The notes under the pieces are model-generated. The model saw only the letters and a list, made by a program, of their open reading frames with translations. It made no database searches and was not told the DNA's origin. From Flagellimonas maritima (GTDB lineage Bacteria > Bacteroidota > Bacteroidia > Flavobacteriales > Flavobacteriaceae), in the NCBI RefSeq assembly GCF_003269425.1, contig NZ_CP030104.1, positions 682,001 through 746,000 of the forward strand: a stretch of DNA of 64,000 nucleotides, in the 5' to 3' direction. Each line of letters begins with the position of its first letter. The first letter of the stretch is position 1. The position numbers and the translations under genes were made by a program. This document shows, one piece after another, positions 36,565 to 46,258 of the stretch.

Positions 36565-37239
36565 ATGGAGAATCTAATGCCCAACTTATCCATTGATTGC
36601 GTGATTTTCGGATTCGATACGGAATTGAAGGTTTTGCTCACCAAGCACGCCGAAGGGATAAATAAGGGAAAATGGGCATTGCCCGGAGGTTGGGTCGGTA
36701 CCGATGAATCTATTGACAATGCCGCCACCAGGATTCTATTTCTTCTCACGGGTCTGAAGAATATTTATCTGGAGCAACTTAAGGCTTTTGGAGATGTTGA
36801 TAGATATCCAGGCCAAAGGGTCGTCACGGTGTCCTATTATTCTTTGATACGTTCGGATGAAATCGGTTTGGTTCCCGGTTTTACCGCTTCCGAAGTAAAA
36901 TGGTCGTCACTGGATAGCGTCGGAAAGTTATTGTATGACCACAATCAAATTCTCGCATGTGGTCTTTTAAAGCTTCAAAACGGGGTTAAACAAGAACCTA
37001 TAGGCTTTAATCTATTGCCCAAACAATTTACCTTGCTACAGCTACAAAAGATTTATGAATCGATATTGCAAATGCAACTGGACAAGCCGAATTTCAGAAG
37101 AAAGATCCTTAAGACAGGTATCCTAAAAAAAAGTAGTGGCAAACAGACCAATGTCGCCCATAGATCAGCCAATCTCTTTGAATTTGACCAAAGAGAATAT
37201 GCTCGATTTAAAAAACAAAAATTTATTCTGGACTTTTAG
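36565..37239 (+). CDS. NrtR/AraR-type Nudix-domain transcriptional regulator of xylose genes
   Basis: A 224-residue protein with an N-terminal Nudix-like fold (LSIDCVIFGFDTELKVLLTK, KWALPGGWVGTDES) and a C-terminal winged helix (LLPKQFTLLQLQKIYESILQ, FRRKILKTGIL). The Nudix box is degenerate: where active enzymes have REL-E-E-G the sequence is AATRILFLLTGL, so it likely senses a sugar metabolite without hydrolysing it. This arrangement is known for Nudix-derived AraR and XylR-type regulators of Bacteroidota. It is divergent from xylB, with a palindromic operator between them; de-repression or activation by xylose or a derivative is the expected mode. Confidence 0.88.
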   Translation: MENLMPNLSIDCVIFGFDTELKVLLTKHAEGINKGKWALPGGWVGTDESIDNAATRILFLLTGLKNIYLEQLKAFGDVDRYPGQRVVTVSYYSLIRSDEIGLVPGFTASEVKWSSLDSVGKLLYDHNQILACGLLKLQNGVKQEPIGFNLLPKQFTLLQLQKIYESILQMQLDKPNFRRKILKTGILKKSSGKQTNVAHRSANLFEFDQREYARFKKQKFILDF

Positions 37240-37306
37240 TTATTGGTATTTTCGAAGTAATAATGAAACACGGCATTCCAAATTAGAAAAAGCACTCTTG
37301 CGTTAA

Positions 37307-37459
37307 GGCGACAACCGTGAACTTTCAGGAGAAACTGCTTTCAGAATTGGTGGCGTTACACTTGTTGCAACTATCCCAATGAACGACGTGCTACCACCAA
37401 CCGTTGAATTTTCTGGAACAAGAATGAAAAAGCTTACCGTTCGGTATCATTCGCCTTAA
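37307..37459 (+). pseudogene. Short protein-like fragment of unknown origin
   Basis: In this frame 50 codons read without stops as a protein-like sequence (GDNRELSGETAFRIGG at the start, KKLTVRYHSP at the end) directly after a stop codon and without a start. It overlaps the 3' end of the next sulfatase by 4 bp. It may be the C-terminal remnant of a deleted gene. No family is recognised and coding potential could be chance. Confidence 0.25.
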
Positions 37460-39108
37460 TGATTCCTATTGTCGTATGCATTTATAAATCTCTCATCCAA
37501 CTCTGTTGAGTCTTGGTATTTTTTCCTCAGTGTTATTAATTGAGCCTTCAAGTCCTTAACCACTTCTGCGTAGTCTGGGTGATGGAATACATTGTTCAAT
37601 TCATCGGGGTCATTTATTCTGTCGTATAGTTCCCATTCGTCAATGTCGTAGTAAAAATGGATTAACTTATATTCTTTGGTGACGATACCATAATGGCGCT
37701 TTACCATGTGTATACTGGGATATTCATAGTAATGGTAATAAACGGACTTTCGCTTCCATGAGTCTCTGTTACCCTTCAATAATGGGACGAGGCTTTCCCC
37801 TTGCATATCGCTTGGAGCCTTTATACCTGCTGCATCCAAAAATGTCTGTGCGAAATCAAGATTCTGGACCATCTCATCTTCCGTAGTGCCCGGAGTTATC
37901 ACATTGGGCCAACGGATTAACAAAGGTGTCTTAAAAGATTCGTTATAGATAAAGCGTTTGTCGAACCAACCGTGCTCGCCTAGATAAAACCCCTGATCCG
38001 ATGTATAGATTACTATGGTATTTTCGGCTAGTCCACTTTCATCAAGATAATCCAATACTCTACCTACGTTATCGTCAACAGAAGAGATGGTACCAAGGTA
38101 GTCCTGCATGTATCTCTGGTATTTCCATATTAATTTTTCTTTTTTGGAAAAACTGCTCCAATTATCCTTAAAGTCGTTGTTGATCGAATCCAAAACAGGT
38201 GTATATTCTGCACGCTGAATAGAATCTGTACGACCAAAAGGTCCCCAAAAACCGTTTTTCTTTCTAGGTACCATAGGTTCCAAATTTTCCATTTCTGCAA
38301 GGGTTTCTGGATACAGCTTACTATCGGTTTCGTATCGCATATCGTACAAAATGCTCATTTCTGCGGTTTTGGCTGCGGTACCCCGATTTTTATGGTCATC
38401 GAAAAGAGTTTTGGGTAATGGGAACGTCTTCTTGGAAAATTCCTTAAACTTGTCTGCACGGGGCCACCAAGGGCGGTGCGGTGCCTTGTGCATGTACATC
38501 ATTAGAAATGGTTTGTTTGGATTTCGTTCTTCTTTTAACCATCTCAAGGATACGTCAGTAATGATATCGGTTACGTAGCCCTTTTTAGTGATTCTACCTT
38601 CTGTCTTGCTAATAAAATCGGGGTTGATATATCGACCTTGACCCGGAAGTATCATAAATTCATCCACTCCTTTTGGATTATTGCCGAAATGTAATTTTCC
38701 GAACATCGCCGTCTCATACCCCGCTTTTTGAAATAGCTGCGGGAAGGTGACCTGGGTAGTATCAAAAGGGGTGTGGTTATCTATTTTTCCATTGATATGG
38801 CTATGCTTCCCTGTAAGGATTACCGCCCTGGATGGCGCACAAATGGAATTGGTAACACTGGCGTTGGTAAACAGAATGCCCTCTGATGCTATACGGTCTA
38901 TGTTGGGGGTTTTTATCAATTTATCACTGTAGGCACTTATAGCTTGGTATGCATGATCATCTGACATAATAAAGAGAATATTAGGTCTTTGATCTTTCTT
39001 TTTCTGCGCGTTTTTTTGGGCGCATGCGATAAGGCCGGAAAACAGAAATAATAGCATCACTTTCAATAGGAAAGACGAACACATTTTTTTGAATTTAATG
39101 GACATCAT
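37456..39108 (-). CDS. Formylglycine-dependent sulfatase (S1 family), lipoprotein
   Basis: A 550-residue sulfatase with a lipoprotein leader (LLFLFSGLIACAQ, Cys ~29). The metal motif LFIMSDDHAYQA and activation motif CAPSR (C90, SICAPSRAVILTGK) are intact; GKLHFG and YTSDQGFYLGEHGW are further active-site blocks. The long insert at residues ~230-330, with KKNGFWGPFGRTDS, is characteristic of a subgroup near iduronate/GlcNAc-sulfatase-like enzymes. It ends the cluster of leftward sulfatase/GH2 genes and converges with the regulator gene. It desulfates an oligosaccharide of the locus; position unknown. Confidence 0.93.
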   Translation of the reverse strand: MMSIKFKKMCSSFLLKVMLLFLFSGLIACAQKNAQKKKDQRPNILFIMSDDHAYQAISAYSDKLIKTPNIDRIASEGILFTNASVTNSICAPSRAVILTGKHSHINGKIDNHTPFDTTQVTFPQLFQKAGYETAMFGKLHFGNNPKGVDEFMILPGQGRYINPDFISKTEGRITKKGYVTDIITDVSLRWLKEERNPNKPFLMMYMHKAPHRPWWPRADKFKEFSKKTFPLPKTLFDDHKNRGTAAKTAEMSILYDMRYETDSKLYPETLAEMENLEPMVPRKKNGFWGPFGRTDSIQRAEYTPVLDSINNDFKDNWSSFSKKEKLIWKYQRYMQDYLGTISSVDDNVGRVLDYLDESGLAENTIVIYTSDQGFYLGEHGWFDKRFIYNESFKTPLLIRWPNVITPGTTEDEMVQNLDFAQTFLDAAGIKAPSDMQGESLVPLLKGNRDSWKRKSVYYHYYEYPSIHMVKRHYGIVTKEYKLIHFYYDIDEWELYDRINDPDELNNVFHHPDYAEVVKDLKAQLITLRKKYQDSTELDERFINAYDNRNH

Positions 39109-39227
39109 TTTAATCTGTTGGTTTATACCTCAACGGGGCTATGGTTGGCAACTTCACTTTGGGTTGAGAGCAAAAAGGCTCACGAACTGCGGGATTGATT
39201 GTTTAATTCATTTCATGAACCCGATGA

Positions 39228-40955
39228 TTAATTTTTACTTCGGGAATGTTGAACTGTCTTTACCGTACTTGGTTGAAAACCGATCCTATGTGCTACGACT
39301 TCTATAACATCACCGTTTTTTATCTGAAATTCCCCCGAATATATTTTCCAGCTATCTGTTGAGCCGACCGTTGGGCTGGCATTTAAGCGATAGCCGATTG
39401 TGGCACCATTGGTTTCGCAACTGATGCTGACAATATTGTTGTTATCGATGTCTATTATGGGCTGCTCGGTTTGCGGTTGGATGCCATTCGGCCAGAATTT
39501 TTCAATCAATTCCTTTTCATTAATAAATCCAAGGTCATCAATGCTTTTAACGAATACCGCGTTCTCTTCCCTTAATTCCAAAAGCATTTCCCTGTATTCG
39601 GGGTTACCCGCAAGGTTTACCACTTCATGGGGGTCTTTTTCGGTATCATATAGTACTTCTGACGGCTTTGTAGGCTTGAACCAGATTTTCTGGATTTCGG
39701 TCAAGCTATCCTTTTCGCGCAATCGGTGCAATTCTTTCATCATCGCCATATTTTCCCTGTAGCCTATCGGAAAGAAAATCGGGATTTCCGGTCGATAGTA
39801 TTTAATGTATTTGAAACGTTTGTCACGTACTGCCCTGGCCTGATCGTAAAATTTATCGAACCGGTCGGTTGCTGCATAGATGTATTTCGGCTCCTGCTCT
39901 CTTTTGAAATCACCCAAAAATGCCTTTCCTTGCATATATTCCGGTGGTTTTATTCCTACGAGGGATAAAATGGTAGGTGCAAAATCAACGAAGCTGATCA
40001 TTCGATTATCTTCTGTTCCGACTAGCTGCTTATCGGGATGGCGTATAATCATGGGAACCTTAATTCCAGAGTCGTGCAGGGAACGCTTTTGACGTGGAAA
40101 TGGCCCACCATGATCGGTATACCACATAATAATCGTATTGTCCAATAGACCGTCGGCTTCCAATTTATCAAGAATGTCGCCCACTTGTTTATCCATTTCC
40201 ACAATATTGGAATACATTCTACGTATATCCCGTCTGGAAATTTTTGTATCTGGTAAATAGGCAGGTACGGGCACTTCGAGGTCTTTATCGACTAGTAGGT
40301 TATCCTCTGCCCTTTCCCATATCTGTGACTCATGAGTTGCAAATAAGTTAAAAACTGAAAAGAAAGGCTGGTCTGATTTTCTGCCACGCCAGTCCGCATC
40401 ATCATCACAAGCATCCCATGCAGTTGCTGTTTTTAAAAATTGATAGTCTTCTTTTGAATTATTCGAGGTATAGTAGCCTGACTTTCTTAAAATTTCAGTA
40501 AACATTTTAACCTTTGGGGGCGGCACCGCTTCGTAGGCAATAACACCCTTAGGTGTAAACCGCTCATATCTTTCCAATCGGGCAGGTGATGGTACTCCAT
40601 CCCACCAAGGACCTGTACGCATATTGTGAGTGCCGAGTGCTGTTGGGTACATTCCTGTGATTAATGCCGATCGCGCTGGTGAACATACTGGCGATGGCGT
40701 ATAAACGTTATTATATTTAACTCCTTCTTTAGCAAGTTGGTCAAGAATAGGGGTGCTTATCGTAGAATCGCCAAAGGCTGCAATATTCGCGCTCATATCT
40801 TCAGCCACAATCCAAACGATATTTGGGGCAGAATCAATTTCAGCATTTAGCGGCTTAATTTGACCCTTTCTTTGACTACTGCACGAATATGAACTGACAA
40901 GGAAAAAGAAACATATGGAATATAAAAATTGTCTATTTATCATTATAAATTTCAT
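39228..40955 (-). CDS. Formylglycine sulfatase with C-terminal CHB_HEX-like domain
   Basis: A 575-residue sulfatase: lipoprotein leader (SICFFFLVSSYSCSS, Cys ~25), VWIVAEDMSANIAAFG for metal binding, activation motif CSPAR (C91) and WYTDHGGPFPRQKRS for the later site. AED replaces the usual ADD, as in the heparan N-sulfatase-like subgroup. The last ~80 residues (from about 490, NNIVSISCETNGATIGYRLN to IEVVAHRIGFQPS) form a small beta domain like those in the C-terminus of chitobiase/hexosaminidases. It sits 119 bp upstream of the next sulfatase (37456-39108) and 76 bp after the GH2 stop. Substrate sulfate is unknown. Confidence 0.92.
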   Translation of the reverse strand: MKFIMINRQFLYSICFFFLVSSYSCSSQRKGQIKPLNAEIDSAPNIVWIVAEDMSANIAAFGDSTISTPILDQLAKEGVKYNNVYTPSPVCSPARSALITGMYPTALGTHNMRTGPWWDGVPSPARLERYERFTPKGVIAYEAVPPPKVKMFTEILRKSGYYTSNNSKEDYQFLKTATAWDACDDDADWRGRKSDQPFFSVFNLFATHESQIWERAEDNLLVDKDLEVPVPAYLPDTKISRRDIRRMYSNIVEMDKQVGDILDKLEADGLLDNTIIMWYTDHGGPFPRQKRSLHDSGIKVPMIIRHPDKQLVGTEDNRMISFVDFAPTILSLVGIKPPEYMQGKAFLGDFKREQEPKYIYAATDRFDKFYDQARAVRDKRFKYIKYYRPEIPIFFPIGYRENMAMMKELHRLREKDSLTEIQKIWFKPTKPSEVLYDTEKDPHEVVNLAGNPEYREMLLELREENAVFVKSIDDLGFINEKELIEKFWPNGIQPQTEQPIIDIDNNNIVSISCETNGATIGYRLNASPTVGSTDSWKIYSGEFQIKNGDVIEVVAHRIGFQPSTVKTVQHSRSKN

Positions 40956-41031
40956 TTCAAAATTGTTGGATCACTCACAGAATCAAATTGCTGATAACAA
41001 TTTTAATCCATGGTTTTAATCTGAACTATTT

Positions 41032-42843
41032 TCAGTTCTTACCCTTATAATAATCTTGCATCCTATAAAAGGCTTTTTTTCTGATCCCTTCTTCTGAAAT
41101 CAGTCCCTTTCGGTTAAAATCGTTTTGTATCCTTTTCAAGTTTCGTCTTGGAGACAAAAAGTCCTTTAATATCCAAGGGGTCATTCCCGCCATGAACTCT
41201 ATGTTGTCAAGCATTTGCAGGTTATATTTATAAAGGGCATCCTGATATTCCTCGGTCCATCGTTCATCTTCGCTTCCGTGATACCCTTGTAATGCTCCTC
41301 CACCAAATTCACTAATGATTACGGGTTTGTCATAACTTGTTTTCCATTTGCCCTTGGCACAATTGGATAGTTTGTCAAAATACCAACCGCAGTATTGGTT
41401 TATGCCTATAACATCTATATGCTCACCGAGCGGGTCATCTATCATATTATAGCCGTCCGCGGAACTTTGGGTATCCAGGGCCGCTGTTGTAAGTCTCGTA
41501 TTGTCCAAGCTTTTTACCTTTTTGGAAAGATTGGAAAGAAACGCTATCCGTGCATCGCTTATGGGAGTTTCATTGGCCACGGACCACAATATAATATTGG
41601 TTCGGTTTTTGTCACGGGAAATCATATCGGTCAATTGATTTTCCGCATTGGCATAGGTTTCAGGATTATCAAACGGAACCGTCCAATAGACCGGAATTTC
41701 AGACCAGACCAGCAAACCGGCAGCTTCTGCTGCTTTGACCATTTGTTCGCTATGGGGGTAATGTGCTAAGCGAATAAAATTACAGCCCATTTCTTTTGCC
41801 CAAGATACAAGCACCTCACACTCCTCCATTGTGGTTACCCTACCAGCGCTGAACGGCGCCTCTTCATGTACACTAATGCCCTTTAGAAATAATGGACTGC
41901 CATTGAGCAGTATCTTATGGCCTCGGGTCTCGACCGTTCTGAACCCTATTTGATCTTCCAAACTGTTGCCCGCAAAGACCAATTCCAATTTGTACAGTTT
42001 TGGGTTCTGTGGAGACCATAAATCAAACGCTCCGTTAAACGAAACTAAAGCCCTACCGTTGGCATCTGTTCTATAGTTTTTTGAGATATTGAGTTCGGGA
42101 ATTTCAATAGAAACATTGGTCTCTAATGGCCTATCCAATTGAATCCAACCTTCGACGTTTGCTTTGCTTCCTTTTTTCAACTGTATAAAATAATCCCTGA
42201 TAAAATTTAGCTCAGTCTCTACTAATGTTACTGAACGCGTTATACCGCCATAATTCCACCAGTCTGTATTTACCGTTGGTATTGCCTCTCGTTTTCTAGT
42301 GTTATCGACCTTGAGAACTAAAAAGTTGTCTTTGGCTTTTAGCAGGTCGGTAACTTCAAAATTAAAAGAGGTATAACCCCCGATATGGTCTCCCAGCTTT
42401 TTTCCGTTGAGGTACACTTTAGCATCATAGTTGACCGCTCCAAAATGTACAAAAACACGCTTACCGTCCTTTTTGTCATAATCAAAGGAACGCTTATACC
42501 ATACAGTCCCTTCATAATAATACAACTTTTCCATTTGGGTATTCCAATCGCCTGGCACTTGCAATTCGTAACCTTCATCAAAATTATACTCAATAAGATC
42601 GGAAGGGGTTTGCATTTTCTCATTCATGAAGAATCCGTTATCCTTCGGCTGGTAGCGGTGGTTATAATAGCCATTTTCCAAAGGGTCTATAATGATTTGC
42701 CATGTACCGTCCAAGGATACAGTAGTTCTGTTATCAATATTCTGGATTAAGGATGATTGGGCGAACCCCGAATATAATGCCATTAAACACAAGGTTAACA
42801 ATACAAATCTATTTGAGCTATTTGTCTTGATTTTAAACTTCAT
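41032..42843 (-). CDS. GH2 beta-glucuronidase-like enzyme
   Basis: 603 residues from the Met at 42843, chosen because it begins a clear signal peptide (LLTLCLMALYSGFAQS); a longer frame reaches 42924 but runs into the previous stop. Order: sugar-binding domain (~40-200), Ig-like (~205-300) and TIM barrel. The general acid/base is E425 (SVANETP) and the nucleophile E512 (IISEFGGG). NQYCGWYF and the C-terminal N577-R578-K579 match the NxK motif by which beta-glucuronidases recognise the uronic carboxylate. It should remove beta-linked glucuronic acid or a related uronic residue from desulfated oligosaccharides. Beta-galactosidase activity is less likely. Confidence 0.88.
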   Translation of the reverse strand: MKFKIKTNSSNRFVLLTLCLMALYSGFAQSSLIQNIDNRTTVSLDGTWQIIIDPLENGYYNHRYQPKDNGFFMNEKMQTPSDLIEYNFDEGYELQVPGDWNTQMEKLYYYEGTVWYKRSFDYDKKDGKRVFVHFGAVNYDAKVYLNGKKLGDHIGGYTSFNFEVTDLLKAKDNFLVLKVDNTRKREAIPTVNTDWWNYGGITRSVTLVETELNFIRDYFIQLKKGSKANVEGWIQLDRPLETNVSIEIPELNISKNYRTDANGRALVSFNGAFDLWSPQNPKLYKLELVFAGNSLEDQIGFRTVETRGHKILLNGSPLFLKGISVHEEAPFSAGRVTTMEECEVLVSWAKEMGCNFIRLAHYPHSEQMVKAAEAAGLLVWSEIPVYWTVPFDNPETYANAENQLTDMISRDKNRTNIILWSVANETPISDARIAFLSNLSKKVKSLDNTRLTTAALDTQSSADGYNMIDDPLGEHIDVIGINQYCGWYFDKLSNCAKGKWKTSYDKPVIISEFGGGALQGYHGSEDERWTEEYQDALYKYNLQMLDNIEFMAGMTPWILKDFLSPRRNLKRIQNDFNRKGLISEEGIRKKAFYRMQDYYKGKN

Positions 42844-42920
42844 GAGGGATTTTTTATTTTTAATTATCTGAAACAATATCGAAAATTGCCAATAGAATAA
42901 ATCTTTATTTGAGAAACCGT

Positions 42921-44321
42921 TCAATTGGAAAAATCGGATTCTTCTTTATGAATTTGAACATTCTTATAAGAACCATCTGTGGTATTTTTTACAGTAGATA
43001 AATCCATTTCCTTGTTTATAATTATATTTTCAAATTTCAGATTTCGTATTGGCTTACTGGAAAGTCCCTGAACATCTATAGCTTTTCCGTAGGCAAAATT
43101 ACAAGTCAAGTTTTTTATTTCAATGTCACTAAAGTCCGATGGACTTTTGCCACCTCGGTAACTATGATAATCATTAGTAAAAAATACAGCGGTTGAGGTA
43201 GTATCAATAAAAACGCCGTCTATAAAAACATCGCGTATATAGCTACCCCTATCTCTATTGGATTTAAATTGAACTGCATATTTTTTGACATTTTTCATAA
43301 AAAAATTCTCAACGTAAATATTCTCGATACCTCCCGACATTTCGCTGCCAAAAGCCATACCGTGCAATACATTTTCGGCCAGACAGTTTCGTACTACAAT
43401 GTCCTTACTGGATTTATTTACTCTCCAAGCGTCTTGGTCTCTACCAGATTTAATGGCAATAGCATCATCACCCGCGTTGAACTTACAGTTTTCGACCAAT
43501 GCATCATAGCAAGAGTCTAAATCTATCCCGTCATTATTTATTCTTGTACTATTGATTTCTACGTTTCTAATCGTAATATTATTAGAATACGTGGGATGGA
43601 TGACCCAAAACGGTACATTCTCTATAGTGATGTCCTCAATTAGAATGTTGGAACAATTCATCAATTGAATAAAGGACATTCGCAGATAGTTGTCCTTACC
43701 AAAAATACGCTCTTCCACAGGAACTAAGTCCGTACCCATTTGCCTTGATTTGTTTTGTGCAGGTTTTTGTTTAGTGCGCCATTCTGCAATTCCTCCAATG
43801 GCACTGCCGTTAAGTTTACCTTTACCCGTTATGGCGATATCCGTTTTATTGTCTGCGTAGATATAGGGTGAATAATTATATAATTCAACACCCTCCCAAC
43901 GAACCAATTGTACGGGTAAATAGTCATCGGCGTTCTGACTGAAGGTCAGTGTTGAACCTTCTTCAAAATGTAAGTTGATGTTACTTTCCAAATGTATTGG
44001 TCCTTCACAAAAATAATCCCCTTTTGGGAAAACAACTTTACCACCTCCTTTGGCAGAAATTTCCGCTATCGCTTTACTGATTGCAGGTTTACAGTTAGCA
44101 AGCCCATCACCTATCGCTCCCATATCTGTTATTGCAATGACCTCAGAACCGATAATAGGAAGTTTTATACGCTTGATAATTTCATCGACTTTTTGGGTTT
44201 TGCTAAAATTAGTTTTCTCAACGTCCAACTCTTTGCAAGAATAAACAGTTAATGCACTTAATACCAAGAGGCATCGGACTAACGTAATTGAAAGGTTTTT
44301 ATCTACAAACATCTTGAACAT
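42921..44321 (-). CDS. GH28 polygalacturonase-type hydrolase, lipoprotein
   Basis: A right-handed beta-helix glycosidase of about 466 residues. Met at 44321 (or 44312) is preferred over the upstream one at 44372 because it gives a lipoprotein leader ending CLLVLSALTVYSCKE. GH28 marks: start of helix with ITDMGAIGDG, repeated parallel strands (NCSNILIEDITIENVPFW), catalytic aspartates in NNDGIDLDS and NAGDDAIAIKSG, then HGMAFGSE and QFKSNRDRG. GH28 enzymes cleave alpha-linked galacturonic or other uronic units. Together with the GUS-like GH2 downstream it implies a uronic-acid-bearing substrate. Located between a sulfatase and the GH2. Confidence 0.9.
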   Translation of the reverse strand: MFKMFVDKNLSITLVRCLLVLSALTVYSCKELDVEKTNFSKTQKVDEIIKRIKLPIIGSEVIAITDMGAIGDGLANCKPAISKAIAEISAKGGGKVVFPKGDYFCEGPIHLESNINLHFEEGSTLTFSQNADDYLPVQLVRWEGVELYNYSPYIYADNKTDIAITGKGKLNGSAIGGIAEWRTKQKPAQNKSRQMGTDLVPVEERIFGKDNYLRMSFIQLMNCSNILIEDITIENVPFWVIHPTYSNNITIRNVEINSTRINNDGIDLDSCYDALVENCKFNAGDDAIAIKSGRDQDAWRVNKSSKDIVVRNCLAENVLHGMAFGSEMSGGIENIYVENFFMKNVKKYAVQFKSNRDRGSYIRDVFIDGVFIDTTSTAVFFTNDYHSYRGGKSPSDFSDIEIKNLTCNFAYGKAIDVQGLSSKPIRNLKFENIIINKEMDLSTVKNTTDGSYKNVQIHKEESDFSN

Positions 44322-44412
44322 ATGATTTGTAATTAAACTGTTAAATTTTACTTTATTAAACTCATAATTCATTGAAAAACCAGAAGCTTTTCTACAATAC
44401 TAATTGCTGAAA

Positions 44413-46011
44413 TTAATTTGGTTCAGGAAATTTTCTCATTTTGGAATATCTTTTATAAGTATCAAAAATTTCTGGATTTTCCCCCATCACTCTCGGGTCG
44501 TTTGTTTCTACCAACTCTTCTTTAAGGATTTTAAAAAGTTCTTCCTTTATGTCCTTAAATTCTCTTAGCTCTGCTAAATTCTTAAGACATGCTGGGTCTT
44601 TTTTGGTATTGTACAATTCAATCTCTGGTCTTTTCGCAAAGGAATAATCAAAATATAGTTTCAAACTGTCTTTTTCTTCTATCAATTGAGTTTTTGTAGG
44701 ACAATCATCCACATCTAAAAAAGCAGATTTATTTATGTAAGTTCCAGTAGCATCTAATCCGTAATATGGAAGTAGTTCCGTTGCATCATTAGGACTAAAT
44801 CTCTGTGGTGCACCTGCCGGCCAGCGTTGTGACTTCATATTCCAAATGAGAACGAATTCATCAGTAAAAACCGCGCGTTGTGGATAGCCCAAATTATTGT
44901 GTCTTGAACACGAATGACGTTCTCGTCCCACAAAGCTATATTTTCGCTTTCCATTTACAGTTTCATCTTTTTTGTTTTCAAGTACGTTCACAAAACTAGT
45001 ACCAGTAATTGGCAACATATTTTGGGGGTTTCTATTGGCCAAATCCAAAATTGTAGGTGCAAAATCAACGAATTGAATATGGTCATCAATAGTTCTTCCC
45101 GATTTAAATTTTTTGGGGTATCTAATTGCCAAGGGAACATGGGCGCCATATTCATAGCTATTGGCTTTTGCTCGTGGAAAAGGCATACCGTTATCTGATG
45201 TTACTATAATTATGGTGTTGCCCAGTTCACCTATATCCTCCAGATAAGCAATCATTTTCTGTAAATGACTATCAAACCACTCTATTTCGACCGCGTAATC
45301 GAGCATATCCCCTCTTACTTCGTCTGTATCCGGTAAAAATTCAGGTACTGTTACATCAGATAGTTTCTTATCGGTTTTTTTCCATGAGTTTTTCTCATAA
45401 GCACGGTGGGGTTCATTTGCTCCGAACCAAAAAAAGAAGGGTTGGTCTTTCTCCGTACTATTTACAAATTCCTTAAAATTCTCAAAATAATTAATCTTCG
45501 ATATTTTATCTGAAGGTAATTCGTAAGCATGTGAATCATATTTAATAGAGGAATAATCCCTGCCCGCCGCATTGGTTGTTCTCCACAAAGAATCAGAATC
45601 ATTACGCGCGTACTGAAAAGGGTCAACACCTTTTCCAGTCTTACCTGTTCGATATCCCGAAGCCGATAATTCATCTACAAAGGGAACATGTTTTTTCATC
45701 CAAGACGACGCGTGCTGTCCTGAGTGCTCGTTCTGCCAATGATGGCGACCAGTTACGATAGCACTTCTTGAAGGCGCACATCCTGGCGAACCGGCGTAAG
45801 CATTAGTAAAATAAATGCCCTCTCTAGCTATCCTATCAAAACCGGGAGTTTCTATAAATGAACTACCACCAAAGCTTGTGTGTCCAAAGGATTGGTCGTC
45901 GCTAATTACGAATAATATGTTTGGTTTATCTAAGGTCACAGATTGCTTACTGCAATCAGCAAATAAAATCATCACTATAAATAGAAACGAGTATTTCATT
46001 ACACTCTTCAT
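44413..46011 (-). CDS. Formylglycine-dependent sulfatase (S1 family), lipoprotein
   Basis: A 532-residue sulfatase with lipoprotein leader (SFLFIVMILFADCSK, Cys ~20). LFVISDDQSFGHTSFGG binds the metal; CAPSR (C78) in PGCAPSRSAIVTGRH is the activated cysteine; IVTSDNGMPFPRAKA and GANEPHRAYEKN complete the site. The absence of an obvious added domain makes it a plain enzyme. It begins the second stretch of the leftward cluster after a 247-bp spacer from the preceding sulfatase and is followed after about 90 bp by GH28. It hydrolyses one sulfate ester of the glycan; the position is unknown. Confidence 0.93.
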   Translation of the reverse strand: MKSVMKYSFLFIVMILFADCSKQSVTLDKPNILFVISDDQSFGHTSFGGSSFIETPGFDRIAREGIYFTNAYAGSPGCAPSRSAIVTGRHHWQNEHSGQHASSWMKKHVPFVDELSASGYRTGKTGKGVDPFQYARNDSDSLWRTTNAAGRDYSSIKYDSHAYELPSDKISKINYFENFKEFVNSTEKDQPFFFWFGANEPHRAYEKNSWKKTDKKLSDVTVPEFLPDTDEVRGDMLDYAVEIEWFDSHLQKMIAYLEDIGELGNTIIIVTSDNGMPFPRAKANSYEYGAHVPLAIRYPKKFKSGRTIDDHIQFVDFAPTILDLANRNPQNMLPITGTSFVNVLENKKDETVNGKRKYSFVGRERHSCSRHNNLGYPQRAVFTDEFVLIWNMKSQRWPAGAPQRFSPNDATELLPYYGLDATGTYINKSAFLDVDDCPTKTQLIEEKDSLKLYFDYSFAKRPEIELYNTKKDPACLKNLAELREFKDIKEELFKILKEELVETNDPRVMGENPEIFDTYKRYSKMRKFPEPN

Positions 46012-46050
46012 TTTATAAAAAATTTTTAGTCAACTCATCTTAACTTTTTC

Positions 46051-46066
46051 TCCCGAAATTTCGGGA
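46051..46066. repeat. 16-bp palindrome within a 170-bp inverted-repeat-bounded spacer
   Basis: TCCCGAAATTTCGGGA is perfectly self-complementary and lies in the 247-bp spacer between two sulfatase genes. The spacer itself is bounded by AACTCATCTT (46032-46041) and AAGATGAGTT (46192-46201). No T run follows on either strand. It could be a REP- or MITE-like insert. Confidence 0.45.
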
Positions 46067-46258
46067 TGCTTAAAAAATAAAATAAATTTCTTCACTTTTT
46101 GCCTTTTTATCTACCGTAGCTATGACTATGCTATCCAAAAAAGACTCTATTGATAAAATCTCTTCTCATTTTCGGCTTAAAACTAAAAGTCAAGATGAGT
46201 TCAATTAAAGTTCAGATAGATTCTATTAATTTCTTATGTTCCATTTGAAAGCCATCAT

